A stretch of DNA of 35,992 nucleotides from Gloeocapsa sp. UFS-A4-WI-NPMV-4B04 (GTDB lineage Bacteria > Cyanobacteriota > Cyanobacteriia > Cyanobacteriales > Chroococcidiopsidaceae). The translations under genes were made by a program, and so were the position numbers. Position 1 is the stretch's first letter, and the number at the start of each line of letters is the position of its first letter. The notes under the pieces were generated by a model that searched no databases, had not been told where the DNA came from, and saw only the letters and a list, made by a program, of their open reading frames with translations. This document shows positions 1-8,021 of the stretch, piece after piece. Where the stretch lies: contig JAHHHE010000033.1 of the NCBI GenBank assembly GCA_019359535.1, positions 1-35,992 on the forward strand, in the 5' to 3' direction.

Positions 1-120
1 CGTTGTAAGAGTTTAGTCAAGAACTTTGAGAGGACTCTCAGCCATGCCACGGTAAAGCTCAATCTGTGTTTCATCAGGCTGATGCTCAAAAGGCTAGCGC
101 ACGAATAGATCCCAAATGGA

Positions 121-729
121 TTCTATAACAAACGGGTTGCGGTGCTTAAAGAAAATAAGCCACAAGGCTTTTGGTCAAAGCGACTAGCTAACATTACTGA
201 AAAGCGTAATCGACAAGTTAGAGATGCTGTTAATAAGGCGGCAAGGCGTGTAATCAATCACTGTTTACAGAGCAAAATTGGTAATGTAATTTTTGGTTGG
301 GATAAAGAGCAGCGACAAGAAATTAATCTTGGTCGTAAAACTAATCAAAAGTTTGTACAGATACCAACCGCCAGACTAAAAAACCGCATTGCCCAATTGT
401 GTGAGCACTACGGTATCCAATTTGTAGAGACTGAAGAAAGCTATACCTCTAAGGCTTCGTTTGTTGATGGCGATGAGCTACCTGTATTTGGTTCCAAACC
501 AGAAGGGTGGAAGCCTAGCGGCAAGCGAGTAAAGCATGGACTGTACAAAACAAAGCTTAGGATACTTTTAAACGCAGACTGCAATGGGGCTGCGAATATC
601 CTGAAAAAAGTAGCGGTGAAGCTCGGACTTGATCTGAGTGGAATCAGTAGCGGCGACTTGACAGCGCCTTTGAGGGTTCGTTTATGGACTCTTCAAGAAT
701 CCCCGTCTCTTTAGAGCGGGGAGTGTCAA
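121..729 (+). mobile_element. IS200/IS605-group element remnant, right end
   Basis: This is the right-hand part of a TnpB-carrying element. It contains the tnpB fragment and, at 701-721, the subterminal hairpin typical of the right end: CCCCG at 701-705 pairs with CGGGG at 717-721, and the tnpB stop codon lies in its loop. The element probably ends at about 728-729 (GTGTCAA), because the antitoxin reading frame on the other strand resumes there. In known TnpB systems the 3' end of tnpB plus the right end is processed into the omega RNA, whose guide is the flanking DNA; by analogy the guide here would start at about 730. No left end and no TnpA is visible. Bases 1-120 hold no frame that I can join to tnpB. 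The outer boundary is inferred. Confidence 0.65.
142..714 (+). pseudogene. tnpB: TnpB (IS605 OrfB) RNA-guided nuclease, 5'-truncated
   Basis: This is the C-terminal half, about 190 residues, of a protein that is usually around 400. The open frame can be read from about 121 (FYNKRVAVLK) and has a GTG at 142, but an in-frame TAG lies just upstream at 106-108, and no upstream sequence encodes the helical domains or the first RuvC aspartate. Visible parts are the helical stretch ending in INHCLQSKIG, the second RuvC acidic residue in FVETEESYTSKAS, and the third in NADCNGAANIL. The usual four-cysteine zinc finger between the last two is absent. In its place is a loop with the motif KPEGWKPSGKRVK, as I recall from a cyanobacterial TnpB subgroup. 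Without the first RuvC aspartate it should be catalytically dead. The family call is firm; the pseudogene call rests on the missing N-terminus. Confidence 0.8.
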
Positions 730-930
730 TTCTGTTTGATATTCTGGGTCTTGTGCCATTTCAGCCAGTGCAGCATCTACTTCTACCCGTTTCAAGGCTG
801 CTAACTCGTGCCTCAGCGCTTGAGCGACAAACTCATTGCGGCTCTTCACTTTTCCTTGGCTAACCGCTCGATCAGCAGCTTCTACAAGTTCAGCAGGTAG
901 GGTTAGGGTAGTACGAACTATCTTTTCCAT
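682..930 (-). pseudogene. ribbon-helix-helix antitoxin, 3' end replaced by transposon
   Basis: This is a CopG/MazE-like antitoxin starting at the ATG at 928-930. The N-terminal strand RTTLTLP and two helices (AELVEAADRAVSQG and SRNEFVAQALRHEL) form a classic ribbon-helix-helix DNA-binding fold. The native sequence runs to about residue 67 (DPEYQTE). The last 15 codons read backwards through the right end of the inserted TnpB element and give a foreign tail ending RRGFLKSP. In this family the lost C-terminal stretch normally binds a MazF/PemK-type toxin, whose gene would lie further along the minus strand, where the transposon now sits; no toxin is present. The remnant might still bind DNA but probably no longer neutralises a toxin. 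It lies 89 bases downstream of the methyltransferase gene on the same strand. Confidence 0.75.
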
Positions 931-1019
931 GACTTCATTATTGATGTTCAAACTGATGTTACTTTTAGCATCAATTTCAGCGTAACTTATAAGCTTACTG
1001 ACCTCGGTAAGAAATCTAC

Positions 1020-2336
1020 TTATAGACAACGTTCCAAAAGCACATAGCCTAGACTTTCTAGCGTAGTCAAAGACTGAGTTACCACGTCCATTGCCTCCGC
1101 TTGGGTTGTCTCTAAGGTTACAGGATGCACAGGTCGCAATTTCTGCCAACGCTCCACTAATGACATTAGCGATCGCGATTCCTCCCACAATGGCAATAGG
1201 CAAGCTGCAACGGTACTATCTACAGATACAGGTTTTTCTGGAATTAATAATTGCTGGCTAATTTCAAATGGCTTTAGCTGCGTGATACATCTCACAAGTT
1301 CTGCTTTCATTTCCGGTGTTTTTAGCTGAGGAAGCAGATAAACTCGTACTGATTGCCATTCAGATAGCGTCCACTCTGCAACTGGTACAAAAGATTCACC
1401 TTGGTTAGGATGACCACACCAAAAATCCAGTAGCCGATGTACTGGATGTAACAATTCAAATAAATGCAACTGCTCTTCTATAGTTGTTTCTGGAAAACTC
1501 ATTGCTAGAAATGCTGGTAAATTATCTGGCTCTTTAAATAAACTCATCAAGCCCCATTGTCGCCAATTCACCATACTAATAAACTCTAATTCAGCCCCCC
1601 TTATAGCCGAGAACATTTCAGTTATTGTGTAGCCTTTATCACCTTGGAATAAATAGTTCATTAAAATCTTTTCTTTATCTATTTCAAGCTCTGATCGCCA
1701 GGTGATAGATTTAAGCTCGACTTGATCTTTCAAACTTTTCATTATTTCCCGCACTAGGTCAATTTCTAATTCTTCTGGGTTCTCATCCATTAACCCCATC
1801 ATTTTAAAGACTTCCTGAGCGCGAAAGTAGTACATCCTCTGTAGTGAACTATGCAGATTTGCCCGGATAATTCCATCTGGTTTAAGCACCGATTTCATAG
1901 CTTGCAAACCAACAGCAAGGTCAGGGAAAAGATATAGAACTTCGTCACAATTGATATAGTCAAAACTTAAGCCTATATTTGGCAAGTCTTCAATTGAGGC
2001 AAGATGAAATTCTGTATTTTCAAAGCCGTGATATTGTAATCGTTGTTTTGCTAATTCAATTGATTTTTCTGATATATCTACTCCAACAATTTTTGCGCCT
2101 GGATTAGCTTCTGCTAAAATCAAAGATTTGTAACCAGTCCCGCATCCCGCATCTAAAATTACTTTTCCTTCTGTATCTATAACTTTTTGGTTTCTTAAAT
2201 AGTAGGGATTCACCAAGTTATGAATATAAAGCGATATCAGGTCATTTTTAGGAGATTTTTCTAACGCAATTCTAGGATAAGGGCCAGTATCAAATTGCTG
2301 ACGAATTTTGTCCCTTAAAGCGGCATTATTATCCAT
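1020..2336 (-). CDS. class I SAM-dependent methyltransferase
   Basis: This is a 438-residue protein with a Rossmann-type methyltransferase domain in its first half. Motif I is VILDAGCGTGYK at residues 59-70, and the acidic residue that holds the SAM ribose is in GVDIS at 85-89. The stretch CDEVLYLFPD fits motif IV. The N-terminal lead (RQQFDTGPYPR) resembles one I recall from cyanobacterial methyltransferases. The C-terminal half, about residues 250-438, is helical and unassigned; it may select the substrate. The ATG at 2336 is the first credible start. The gene is divergent from the toxin-antitoxin pair, with 122 bases between them. The substrate cannot be read from the sequence. Confidence 0.8.
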   Translation of the reverse strand: MDNNAALRDKIRQQFDTGPYPRIALEKSPKNDLISLYIHNLVNPYYLRNQKVIDTEGKVILDAGCGTGYKSLILAEANPGAKIVGVDISEKSIELAKQRLQYHGFENTEFHLASIEDLPNIGLSFDYINCDEVLYLFPDLAVGLQAMKSVLKPDGIIRANLHSSLQRMYYFRAQEVFKMMGLMDENPEELEIDLVREIMKSLKDQVELKSITWRSELEIDKEKILMNYLFQGDKGYTITEMFSAIRGAELEFISMVNWRQWGLMSLFKEPDNLPAFLAMSFPETTIEEQLHLFELLHPVHRLLDFWCGHPNQGESFVPVAEWTLSEWQSVRVYLLPQLKTPEMKAELVRCITQLKPFEISQQLLIPEKPVSVDSTVAACLLPLWEESRSLMSLVERWQKLRPVHPVTLETTQAEAMDVVTQSLTTLESLGYVLLERCL

Positions 2337-2436
2337 ATTTTTTGATGATTTACTAGAGGTTAATCACTTAAAGCGATCGCTTGACTGAATTAAAAGTAAA
2401 TATTTCAACGTTGACAGATATAGGTTAAACTAAAAG

Positions 2437-2455
2437 TGTACAACAAACCTGTACA
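2437..2455. promoter_or_regulatory. double TGTACA operator of the toxin-antitoxin operon
   Basis: Two perfect TGTACA palindromes lie at 2437-2442 and 2450-2455, 13 bases centre to centre, and end just before the antitoxin ATG at 2459. In E. coli yefM-yoeB the antitoxin represses its own operon through two TGTACA-core palindromes with similar spacing. A TTGACA at 2411-2416 is a possible -35 element, but no good -10 box sits at standard spacing. Bound antitoxin would cover the transcription start and the ribosome-binding region. Confidence 0.65.
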
Positions 2456-2458
2456 CAT

Positions 2459-2758
2459 ATGCTATCTAGTCAAACTACTTATACTCAGGCTCGTGCTAAC
2501 CTCGCTAGTCTTCTTGATCAAGTGATTGATCACAAAGAAATAATCGTGATTAAGCGGCGTGGCAACCGAAATGTAGCACTAATATCAGAAGAGGAACTTT
2601 CCAGCCTCTTAGAGACAGCTTATTTGCTGCGATCGCCCAAAAATGCGGCACGTCTACTCAGTGCCCTGGAACGCTCGAAAGCGCGGACTACTGAGTCAAT
2701 GACAGTGGATGAATTGTGCGAGGAATTAGGAATTGATAGCCAAGAAAAAGCCAAGTAA
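2459..2758 (+). CDS. yefM: YefM/Phd-family antitoxin
   Basis: This 99-residue antitoxin has the YefM N-terminal DNA-binding fold: TYTQARANLASLLDQV followed by a strand pair (EIIVIKRRGNRNVALIS) and the EEELSSLLETAYLL helix. The C-terminal tail, about residues 60-99, is charged, as expected of the segment that folds over the toxin. The gene overlaps the toxin gene by 26 bases, which suggests translational coupling. The twin TGTACA palindromes upstream predict autoregulation. Unlike the antitoxin at 682-930, this one is intact. Confidence 0.88.
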   Translation: MLSSQTTYTQARANLASLLDQVIDHKEIIVIKRRGNRNVALISEEELSSLLETAYLLRSPKNAARLLSALERSKARTTESMTVDELCEELGIDSQEKAK

Positions 2759-3056
2759 GAAGAACTATTCTATTCAGATTGAGGTACAACAAATAGGGCG
2801 TGTCCTTGTATTTGAGCCGGAGTTTAGGGAAGATCTTGGTTGGTGGTACAAGAACGAGCCGCAAAAAGCTTTCAAGATACTCGACATTGTGCAAGATGTT
2901 CTTAGAACTCCTTTCAAAGGTATAGGAAAGCCAGAGCCACTGAACTACCTAAACTCTGATACATTGTCGCGTCGCATTGATTTAGAGCATCGCGTAATTT
3001 ACAGGGTTACACGCGATCGCATAGATTTTCTCCAAGCCCGCTATCACTACGAGTAA
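2733..3056 (+). CDS. yoeB: YoeB/Txe-family mRNA endonuclease toxin
   Basis: This is a RelE-superfamily ribosome-dependent mRNA interferase, up to 107 residues. Diagnostic segments are the LVFEPEFREDLGWW start of the fold, the PLNYLNSDTLSRRID region, EHRVIYRV, which carries the Glu and Arg matching YoeB catalytic residues, and the C-terminal RYHYE with the His-Tyr pair. The start is probably the TTG at 2733, with AGG-rich sequence 5-12 bases upstream. About 20 extra N-terminal residues precede the usual YoeB start, and no ATG or GTG is available in the frame before the conserved core. Overlap with the antitoxin would keep toxin synthesis dependent on antitoxin translation. All key residues are present, so it is probably active. 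Confidence 0.85.
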   Translation: MIAKKKPSKKNYSIQIEVQQIGRVLVFEPEFREDLGWWYKNEPQKAFKILDIVQDVLRTPFKGIGKPEPLNYLNSDTLSRRIDLEHRVIYRVTRDRIDFLQARYHYE

Positions 3057-3153
3057 ATTGGATATTGATCTAACTGAGATTTAGATATGGTTAACAGCCG
3101 TTGAGCTTTGTTATACTAAATAAAGCGTAGTCGTTACGAGTTTGTTATAAGCC

Positions 3154-4530
3154 ATGATTAACCCAACTGTAGAGAACTTAGTAATTATCGGCTCTGGCCC
3201 AGCTGGGTATACAGCTGCGATTTATGCAGCACGGGCTAACCTAAAACCCGTTGTATTTGAGGGCTTTCAAGCTGGGGGTTTGCCTGGTGGACAGCTAATG
3301 ACAACGACTGAAGTAGAGAATTTCCCTGGCTTCCCCCAAGGAATTACTGGGCCGCAGTTGATGGATCGGATGAAAGCGCAGGCGGAGCGCTGGGGGGCTG
3401 AGTTATATACTGAGGATGTGACAGAAGTTGACTTAAGCCAGCGTCCTTTTGTTATCCGTTCCGAAGAGCGTGAAGTCAGAGCCAACAGCATTGTAATTGC
3501 TACAGGTGCAACAGCGAAGCGCCTGGGCTTACCTGGAGAGCATCAATTCTGGAGTCGCGGTATTTCTGCTTGTGCTATTTGTGATGGAGCAACGCCTATT
3601 TTTCACGGTGCTGAATTAGCTGTAATTGGCGGTGGTGATTCGGCGGCGGAAGAATCAATTTACCTTACCAAATACGGTTCCCAGGTGAATATGCTGGTGC
3701 GGGGTGAGAAAATGCGGGCAAGTAAAGCTATGCAAGACCGCGTTTTGAGTAATCCTAAGATTAGAGTTCACTGGAATACAGACGTAGCGGATGTCTTTGG
3801 TGGCGATCGCCATATGGAAGGGGTAAAAATCCGCAATACGAAAACGGGTGAAGAAAATCTTCTGCACGTTAAGGGTTTATTCTACGCGGTTGGACACACG
3901 CCGAATACGTCTTTATTTAAGGGGCAGCTAGAACTCGATGATGTAGGGTACATTGTCACCAAGCCTGGTTCTGTCGAAACGAGCGTTGAGGGCGTTTACG
4001 CGGCTGGCGATGTCCAAGATCATGAATATCGTCAAGCGATCACTGCTGCTGGTACTGGCTGTATGGCGGCAATGTTAGCAGAACGCTGGCTGTCGTTTAC
4101 TGGTTTGATTCAGGAATTCCATCAAGCGGCTGAAATTCCAGATAATGAATTAGAGCATGAGTCAGCCGAGAAGCAAATAGCCGTGAAGTCCGAGGATGAG
4201 TTTGATGTCAATGAGACACGGCATCAAGGTGGCTATGCTTTGCGGAAATTGTTTCACGAAAGCGATCGCCTACTCGTAGTTAAGTATGTATCACCTAACT
4301 GCGGCCCATGTCATACTCTCAAACCGATTTTGAATAAAGTCGTAGATGAATTTGACGGCAAAATTCACCTAGTCGAAATTGATATTGAGCAAGATCGAGA
4401 TATTGCCGAAACTGCTGGTGTAACTGGAACGCCTACGATCCAGTTCTTTAAAAACAAGGAAATGTTAATTGAATCTAAAGGCATTAAGCCCAAGAGCCAA
4501 TATCGCCAGTTAATTGAAAGCCATTTGTAG
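3154..4530 (+). CDS. trxB: NADPH-thioredoxin reductase with fused thioredoxin (NTRC)
   Basis: A 458-residue fusion. Residues 1-310 form a thioredoxin reductase: the FAD-binding GSGPAG at 13-18, the redox-active CAIC at 140-143, the NADPH-binding GGGDSA at 159-164 and the second FAD motif YAAGDV at 282-287. A linker of about 45 residues leads to a thioredoxin domain with the active site CGPC at 383-386 and the cis-proline motif GTPT. This is the NTRC architecture of chloroplasts and many cyanobacteria, in which one chain passes electrons from NADPH to 2-Cys peroxiredoxins, with light-independent redox control as a further role. A TATACT at 3112-3117 may be its -10 box. It stands alone and converges on the propeller gene beyond the inverted repeat at 4731-4855. 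Confidence 0.95.
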   Translation: MINPTVENLVIIGSGPAGYTAAIYAARANLKPVVFEGFQAGGLPGGQLMTTTEVENFPGFPQGITGPQLMDRMKAQAERWGAELYTEDVTEVDLSQRPFVIRSEEREVRANSIVIATGATAKRLGLPGEHQFWSRGISACAICDGATPIFHGAELAVIGGGDSAAEESIYLTKYGSQVNMLVRGEKMRASKAMQDRVLSNPKIRVHWNTDVADVFGGDRHMEGVKIRNTKTGEENLLHVKGLFYAVGHTPNTSLFKGQLELDDVGYIVTKPGSVETSVEGVYAAGDVQDHEYRQAITAAGTGCMAAMLAERWLSFTGLIQEFHQAAEIPDNELEHESAEKQIAVKSEDEFDVNETRHQGGYALRKLFHESDRLLVVKYVSPNCGPCHTLKPILNKVVDEFDGKIHLVEIDIEQDRDIAETAGVTGTPTIQFFKNKEMLIESKGIKPKSQYRQLIESHL

Positions 4531-4730
4531 AATGGAATTCGCGGCTAAACAAGATTTAATTCCTATTAGGTAAATTAAATGCCTGTGAATGTTCGCATTT
4601 AGTATGCTGGCTTGTACTAAGAAAAGTTAATCACAATCCAGCCCTTGAACTTCTTTTGTCTCACTAGAGCCAGGTTATTTTTATAGCCTCAAAGACTTTC
4701 ATAGTCATCTTTTAGAGGACTTTTGCTGTT

Positions 4731-4855
4731 AGCCTGGGGTTTAAACCGAATGGCACTAAGTTAAGCACAAGTTGAGGATTGAAAGCCTGGTAAATTGAAA
4801 CAAATACAGCCTAATTTTCCATTGACTTAGTGCCATTCGGTTTAAACCCTAGGCT
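4731..4855. repeat. 34-bp inverted repeat, MITE-like element or large hairpin
   Basis: The left arm at 4731-4764 and the right arm at 4822-4855 are inverted copies with two mismatches in 34 positions; the outer 30 have one. Each arm contains the palindrome GGTTTAAACC followed inward by GAATGGCACTAAG. The central 57 bases are AT-rich with no open frame. The right arm ends on the first base of the stop codon of the minus-strand propeller gene. It lies between two convergent genes, so RNA from either strand would fold into a very long hairpin that could end transcription. The remaining bases of the gap, 4531-4730, contain only a weak 7-bp hairpin (TAAATGC/GCATTTA). Confidence 0.75.
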
Positions 4856-6027
4856 CAATCAGGAGTAGCTAAGAAAATCTCGGTATCGTCGCCGTCAGAG
4901 CCGCTCCAGACTACGTTTGAGCCAGAAATTTGGGGATCTGAGTCGTTAAAATTATTATCTGTTAGCTGAGTAGTAGTCGTACCGTCATAAAAGAATATTT
5001 CATAGTCTTTGCCGTCAAAACCGCTCCAGACTACATTTGAGCCAGAAATTTGGGGCAAGCGATCCTCAAAGTTGTTATATGTAAGCTGAGTAGTGGTTTT
5101 ACCATCAAAGAGGAATATCTCGGAGAAGCCAGGAGAATTACCTTGCCAAACCACCTTTGAACCCGAAATTTCAGGAGCGTTATCGTCAAAGCTATTGTTT
5201 GTTAGCTGGGTAGTGATTTTCCCGTTGTAAAAGAAAATTTCTGTGTCGTTGCCGTCAAAACCTAGCCAAGCTATATTTGACCCAGAAATTTGCGGTGAGG
5301 AATCAGATAAACTATTTTTTGTTAGCTGAGTGGTTTTACTGCGCTTGTAAGAGAAAATTTCTTCACAAGAGGTAAGTGGGCCAGTGTAGCCACTCCAGGC
5401 TATTTTTGAGTCAGCAATTTGGGGATAAAAGTCGAACAACCTATTTTTGGTTAACTGCCTAGTAGTCTTGCCGTCATAAAAGAAGATTTCTACGGCTGCT
5501 GATGAGTCGCTCCCGCCAGTGTAACCACCCCAAACCACTTTTGAGCCGGAAATCTGAGGATCGGAGTCGTAAAAGTTATTCTTTGTCAACTGCTTGGTAG
5601 TTGAGCCGTTGTACAAAAAGATTTCAAATGAGTTGATGTTGTTACTGGTAGCACCCTGCCACACCACATTATTACCAGAAATTTGTGGAGCAAAGTCGTT
5701 AAAGTTGTTCTTCGTCAGTTGAGTTGTATTTTTGCCGTTGTGGAAAAATATCTCGTAATTGTCATACTCTCCACCTTGCCAGACTACGTTGGAACCGGAA
5801 ATCTTGGGTGATAAGTCATCAAAACTATTGTTCGTCAGTTGAATAGTGGTAAAACTTCTTTCCTTAGCTTGGCTTATGTTAATAGGAGCAATAACACTTA
5901 CTCCACCTAAAATAGCAATCCACGCTATCTTAAATGTCTGCTTCCAGGTTGCTTTTTTGTTTTTTAGTAATGAAGATTTATTTAACAAAGCCATCACTAC
6001 AGTTCGCACACTTTCGGATAATTTCAT
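4855..6027 (-). CDS. secreted TolB/WD40-like beta-propeller repeat protein
   Basis: A 390-residue protein made of eight tandem repeats of about 40 residues. Each begins QLTxNxFxDxxPQISGSxVVW and closes with EIFxYxGxTT. The N-terminal 55 residues include a hydrophobic segment (IAWIAILGGVSVIAPI) followed by SQA, consistent with export by a long signal peptide or a membrane anchor. The last repeat stops after EIFLATPD, and a strand before repeat 1 (FTTIQLT) could complete it, giving the circular closure of an eight-bladed propeller. Methionine 13 is an alternative start. Such repeats resemble the TolB/DPP beta-propeller class; no catalytic domain is attached, so a binding or scaffold role in the periplasm or envelope is plausible but unproven. 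Confidence 0.75.
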   Translation of the reverse strand: MKLSESVRTVVMALLNKSSLLKNKKATWKQTFKIAWIAILGGVSVIAPINISQAKERSFTTIQLTNNSFDDLSPKISGSNVVWQGGEYDNYEIFFHNGKNTTQLTKNNFNDFAPQISGNNVVWQGATSNNINSFEIFLYNGSTTKQLTKNNFYDSDPQISGSKVVWGGYTGGSDSSAAVEIFFYDGKTTRQLTKNRLFDFYPQIADSKIAWSGYTGPLTSCEEIFSYKRSKTTQLTKNSLSDSSPQISGSNIAWLGFDGNDTEIFFYNGKITTQLTNNSFDDNAPEISGSKVVWQGNSPGFSEIFLFDGKTTTQLTYNNFEDRLPQISGSNVVWSGFDGKDYEIFFYDGTTTTQLTDNNFNDSDPQISGSNVVWSGSDGDDTEIFLATPD

Positions 6028-6549
6028 AACTATTTTTATTTGGCATTGAATTAACTACAGAAGCTAGGAACACCGTGCCTTGAGCCAAAATTATAAAAAT
6101 GAAAAATTTTAAAATAATCTTTTAATAAATAATAATGTTTGAACTGGTGTAAGGACTAAATATTACTAACTACAAGATATCAATATGCAAATTTTTATAA
6201 TTTATACCTTCAAGTGTTAATGAAACCACTTGATAAAATCAGCTATCTAAAGACTGATTTATGAAACTAAATATATGAAAATAGGAGATTAGCCGGATTA
6301 GTTACAATTCTTTTTGATTAGCTATGGGCGATTAGATTGCTAAGTTACAATTAGCGCAAATTTAAACAATTTAAGTCTATAAAGTAAAATACTGAAAGTA
6401 GTTGTAGACAAAGCAAACAAACTTAAAGCGATCGCATTACCCAATTTTTGTGGGTTAAGCGCGATTAATCTAATCAGTTAAAGATATAATTTACAGAGCA
6501 GCTAGCGAAGTGGTAACATAAGAGATTGTGTCTAATTTAAAGCAATCGT
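6028..6549. promoter_or_regulatory. intergenic region with rpmI promoter
   Basis: 522 bases without a gene, mostly AT-rich. A consensus TATAAT at 6485-6490 lies about 60 bases before rpmI and is the best -10 candidate; no convincing -35 sits at 17 bases. A small hairpin (ACCCA ... TGGGT, about 6439-6455) and a GCGATCGC at about 6428 lie upstream. The left part must hold the promoter of the divergent propeller gene, but I see no clear element. No infC precedes rpmI, unlike in enterobacteria. Confidence 0.45.
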
Positions 6550-6747
6550 ATGCCAAAACTAAAAACCCGTAAAGCAGCGGCTAAACGATTCCGCGCCACC
6601 GGAACCGGTAAAGTAGTGCGTCGGAAAGCGTTTAAAAATCACTTGCTAGAGCATAAGAGTTCAGACAAAAAGAATCGCTTATCACAAATGGCACTTGTGG
6701 ATGAACGCGATGTCAAAAATGTTCGGTTGATGCTGCCATATTTGTAA
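6550..6747 (+). CDS. rpmI: 50S ribosomal protein L35
   Basis: A 65-residue, highly basic protein with the L35 signature [21 protein letters not shown] at the start and [14 protein letters not shown] in the middle. It is a late-assembling component of the large ribosomal subunit. Its length is normal. It is the first gene of an rpmI-rplT pair, 20 bases apart, the arrangement found across bacteria. In enterobacteria and Bacillus the operon is autoregulated by L20; no comparable leader structure is obvious here. Confidence 0.97.
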   Translation: MPKLKTRKAAAKRFRATGTGKVVRRKAFKNHLLEHKSSDKKNRLSQMALVDERDVKNVRLMLPYL

Positions 6748-6767
6748 GGATATAAGGATATTAAGTC

Positions 6768-7124
6768 ATGACACGGGTAAAACGTGGTAACGTTGCGCGC
6801 AAACGCCGCAAAAAAATTCTCAAGCTAGCCAAAGGATTTCGCGGCTCGCACTCAACTTTGTTCCGCACAGCTAATCAACAAGTGATGAAGGCGTTGCGGA
6901 GTGCCTATCGCGATCGCAAAAAGCGTAAGCGCGATTTCCGTCGTCTGTGGATTGCCCGAATCAATGCTGCTGCACGGCAAAATGGGGTGAGCTACAGCAA
7001 ATTGATCGGCAACATGAAGAAAGCTAATATTCAACTTAATCGGAAGATGTTGGCTCAAATAGCAGTTACAGATCCAGCAAGCTTTAGCAAAGTTGCAGAA
7101 TTAGCAAATGGGGCTAAAGGATAG
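6768..7124 (+). CDS. rplT: 50S ribosomal protein L20
   Basis: A 118-residue protein of standard length. The basic N-terminal extension ([19 protein letters not shown]) that threads into 23S rRNA and the globular part ([20 protein letters not shown]) are both clear. It nucleates early assembly of the 50S subunit and represses its own operon in other bacteria. It follows rpmI by 20 bases and is followed after only 3 bases by a periplasmic-binding-protein gene, which implies a shared transcript. Confidence 0.97.
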   Translation: MTRVKRGNVARKRRKKILKLAKGFRGSHSTLFRTANQQVMKALRSAYRDRKKRKRDFRRLWIARINAAARQNGVSYSKLIGNMKKANIQLNRKMLAQIAVTDPASFSKVAELANGAKG

Positions 7125-7127
7125 AGG

Positions 7128-7934
7128 ATGAAGGTAGAAGCCAAAAGGATAATTGTTTTACTTCTTGGTTTTTCCTTTTTCCTTTTTCCTTTCTCTTCCA
7201 GTAGCGCCGCAGAACTAAAAGAAATTACTCGGCGGGGCTACCTAATTGTTGGAGTCAAAGACAAGTTGCGTCCGCTTGGTTTTCGGGATGCAACTGGTAA
7301 ACTCCAAGGATTAGAAATTGATCTAGCACAACGTTTAGCACAAGACTTGCTGAATAAGCCCGATGCTATCAAGTTGGAACCAGTAGCCAATCGCGATCGC
7401 CTGGCCGTAGTTTTAGAGGATAAAGTTGATCTGACTATTGCCAGCGTCACGGCAACTGCCTCACGTTCGCGGTTAGTAAGCTTTAGCAGTCCCTACTACT
7501 TTGATGGCACTGCCTTGGTGACAAAGGAAGCTAGGGTACAAAAGCTGGGTGATCTTACCAGAAGCAAAATTGCCGTTCTTAAAGGCTCTAGTACGATTTC
7601 AGTGGTACGGTATTTGTTGCCCGTAGCCCGCTTAGTCTCAGTTGATTCGTACCAAGATGCGCGATTACTTTTGGATGCGGGTGAAGCAACTGCATTTGCG
7701 GCAGATGCCAGCGTACTTAGTGGCTGGGTACAAGAATATCCTCAGTATCACTTGCTGCCAACCCTGCTATCGGCTGAACCGTTGTGTGTAGTAATGCCCA
7801 AGGGTTCGCAGTATGATGATTTGCGGCGGCGAGTTAATGCGGCGATCGCGCGTTATTCTGCTGAAGGTTGGCTACAACAGCGAATTAAATATTGGGGTTT
7901 ACCAATAGACACCTCAAAAGTACGTACTCAGTGA
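7128..7934 (+). CDS. periplasmic amino-acid-type substrate-binding protein
   Basis: A 268-residue type-II periplasmic binding protein (SBP_bac_3 family). A signal peptide (LLLGFSFFLFPFSSSSAA) precedes the mature domain. Family features are the opening strand RGYLIVGVKDKLRPLGF, the motif GLEIDLAQRLAQDL, the VDLTIASVTATASRS segment and the second-lobe KGSSTISVVRYL. The family captures polar amino acids or similar small ligands for ABC importers, but no permease or ATPase gene is nearby, so it may serve a distant transporter or be a sensor. It begins 3 bases after rplT, so it is probably cotranscribed with it. Its signal-peptide coding region contains three TTTTTCC heptamers at 7169-7189. Confidence 0.82.
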   Translation: MKVEAKRIIVLLLGFSFFLFPFSSSSAAELKEITRRGYLIVGVKDKLRPLGFRDATGKLQGLEIDLAQRLAQDLLNKPDAIKLEPVANRDRLAVVLEDKVDLTIASVTATASRSRLVSFSSPYYFDGTALVTKEARVQKLGDLTRSKIAVLKGSSTISVVRYLLPVARLVSVDSYQDARLLLDAGEATAFAADASVLSGWVQEYPQYHLLPTLLSAEPLCVVMPKGSQYDDLRRRVNAAIARYSAEGWLQQRIKYWGLPIDTSKVRTQ

Positions 7935-8021
7935 AGTTTTGACTCTGCATTTAGCTAATCGGTCAGAACAAAATACATAATAAATACAAAAGAAAAAACT
8001 TAATATCTGTATTTGCAGGCA

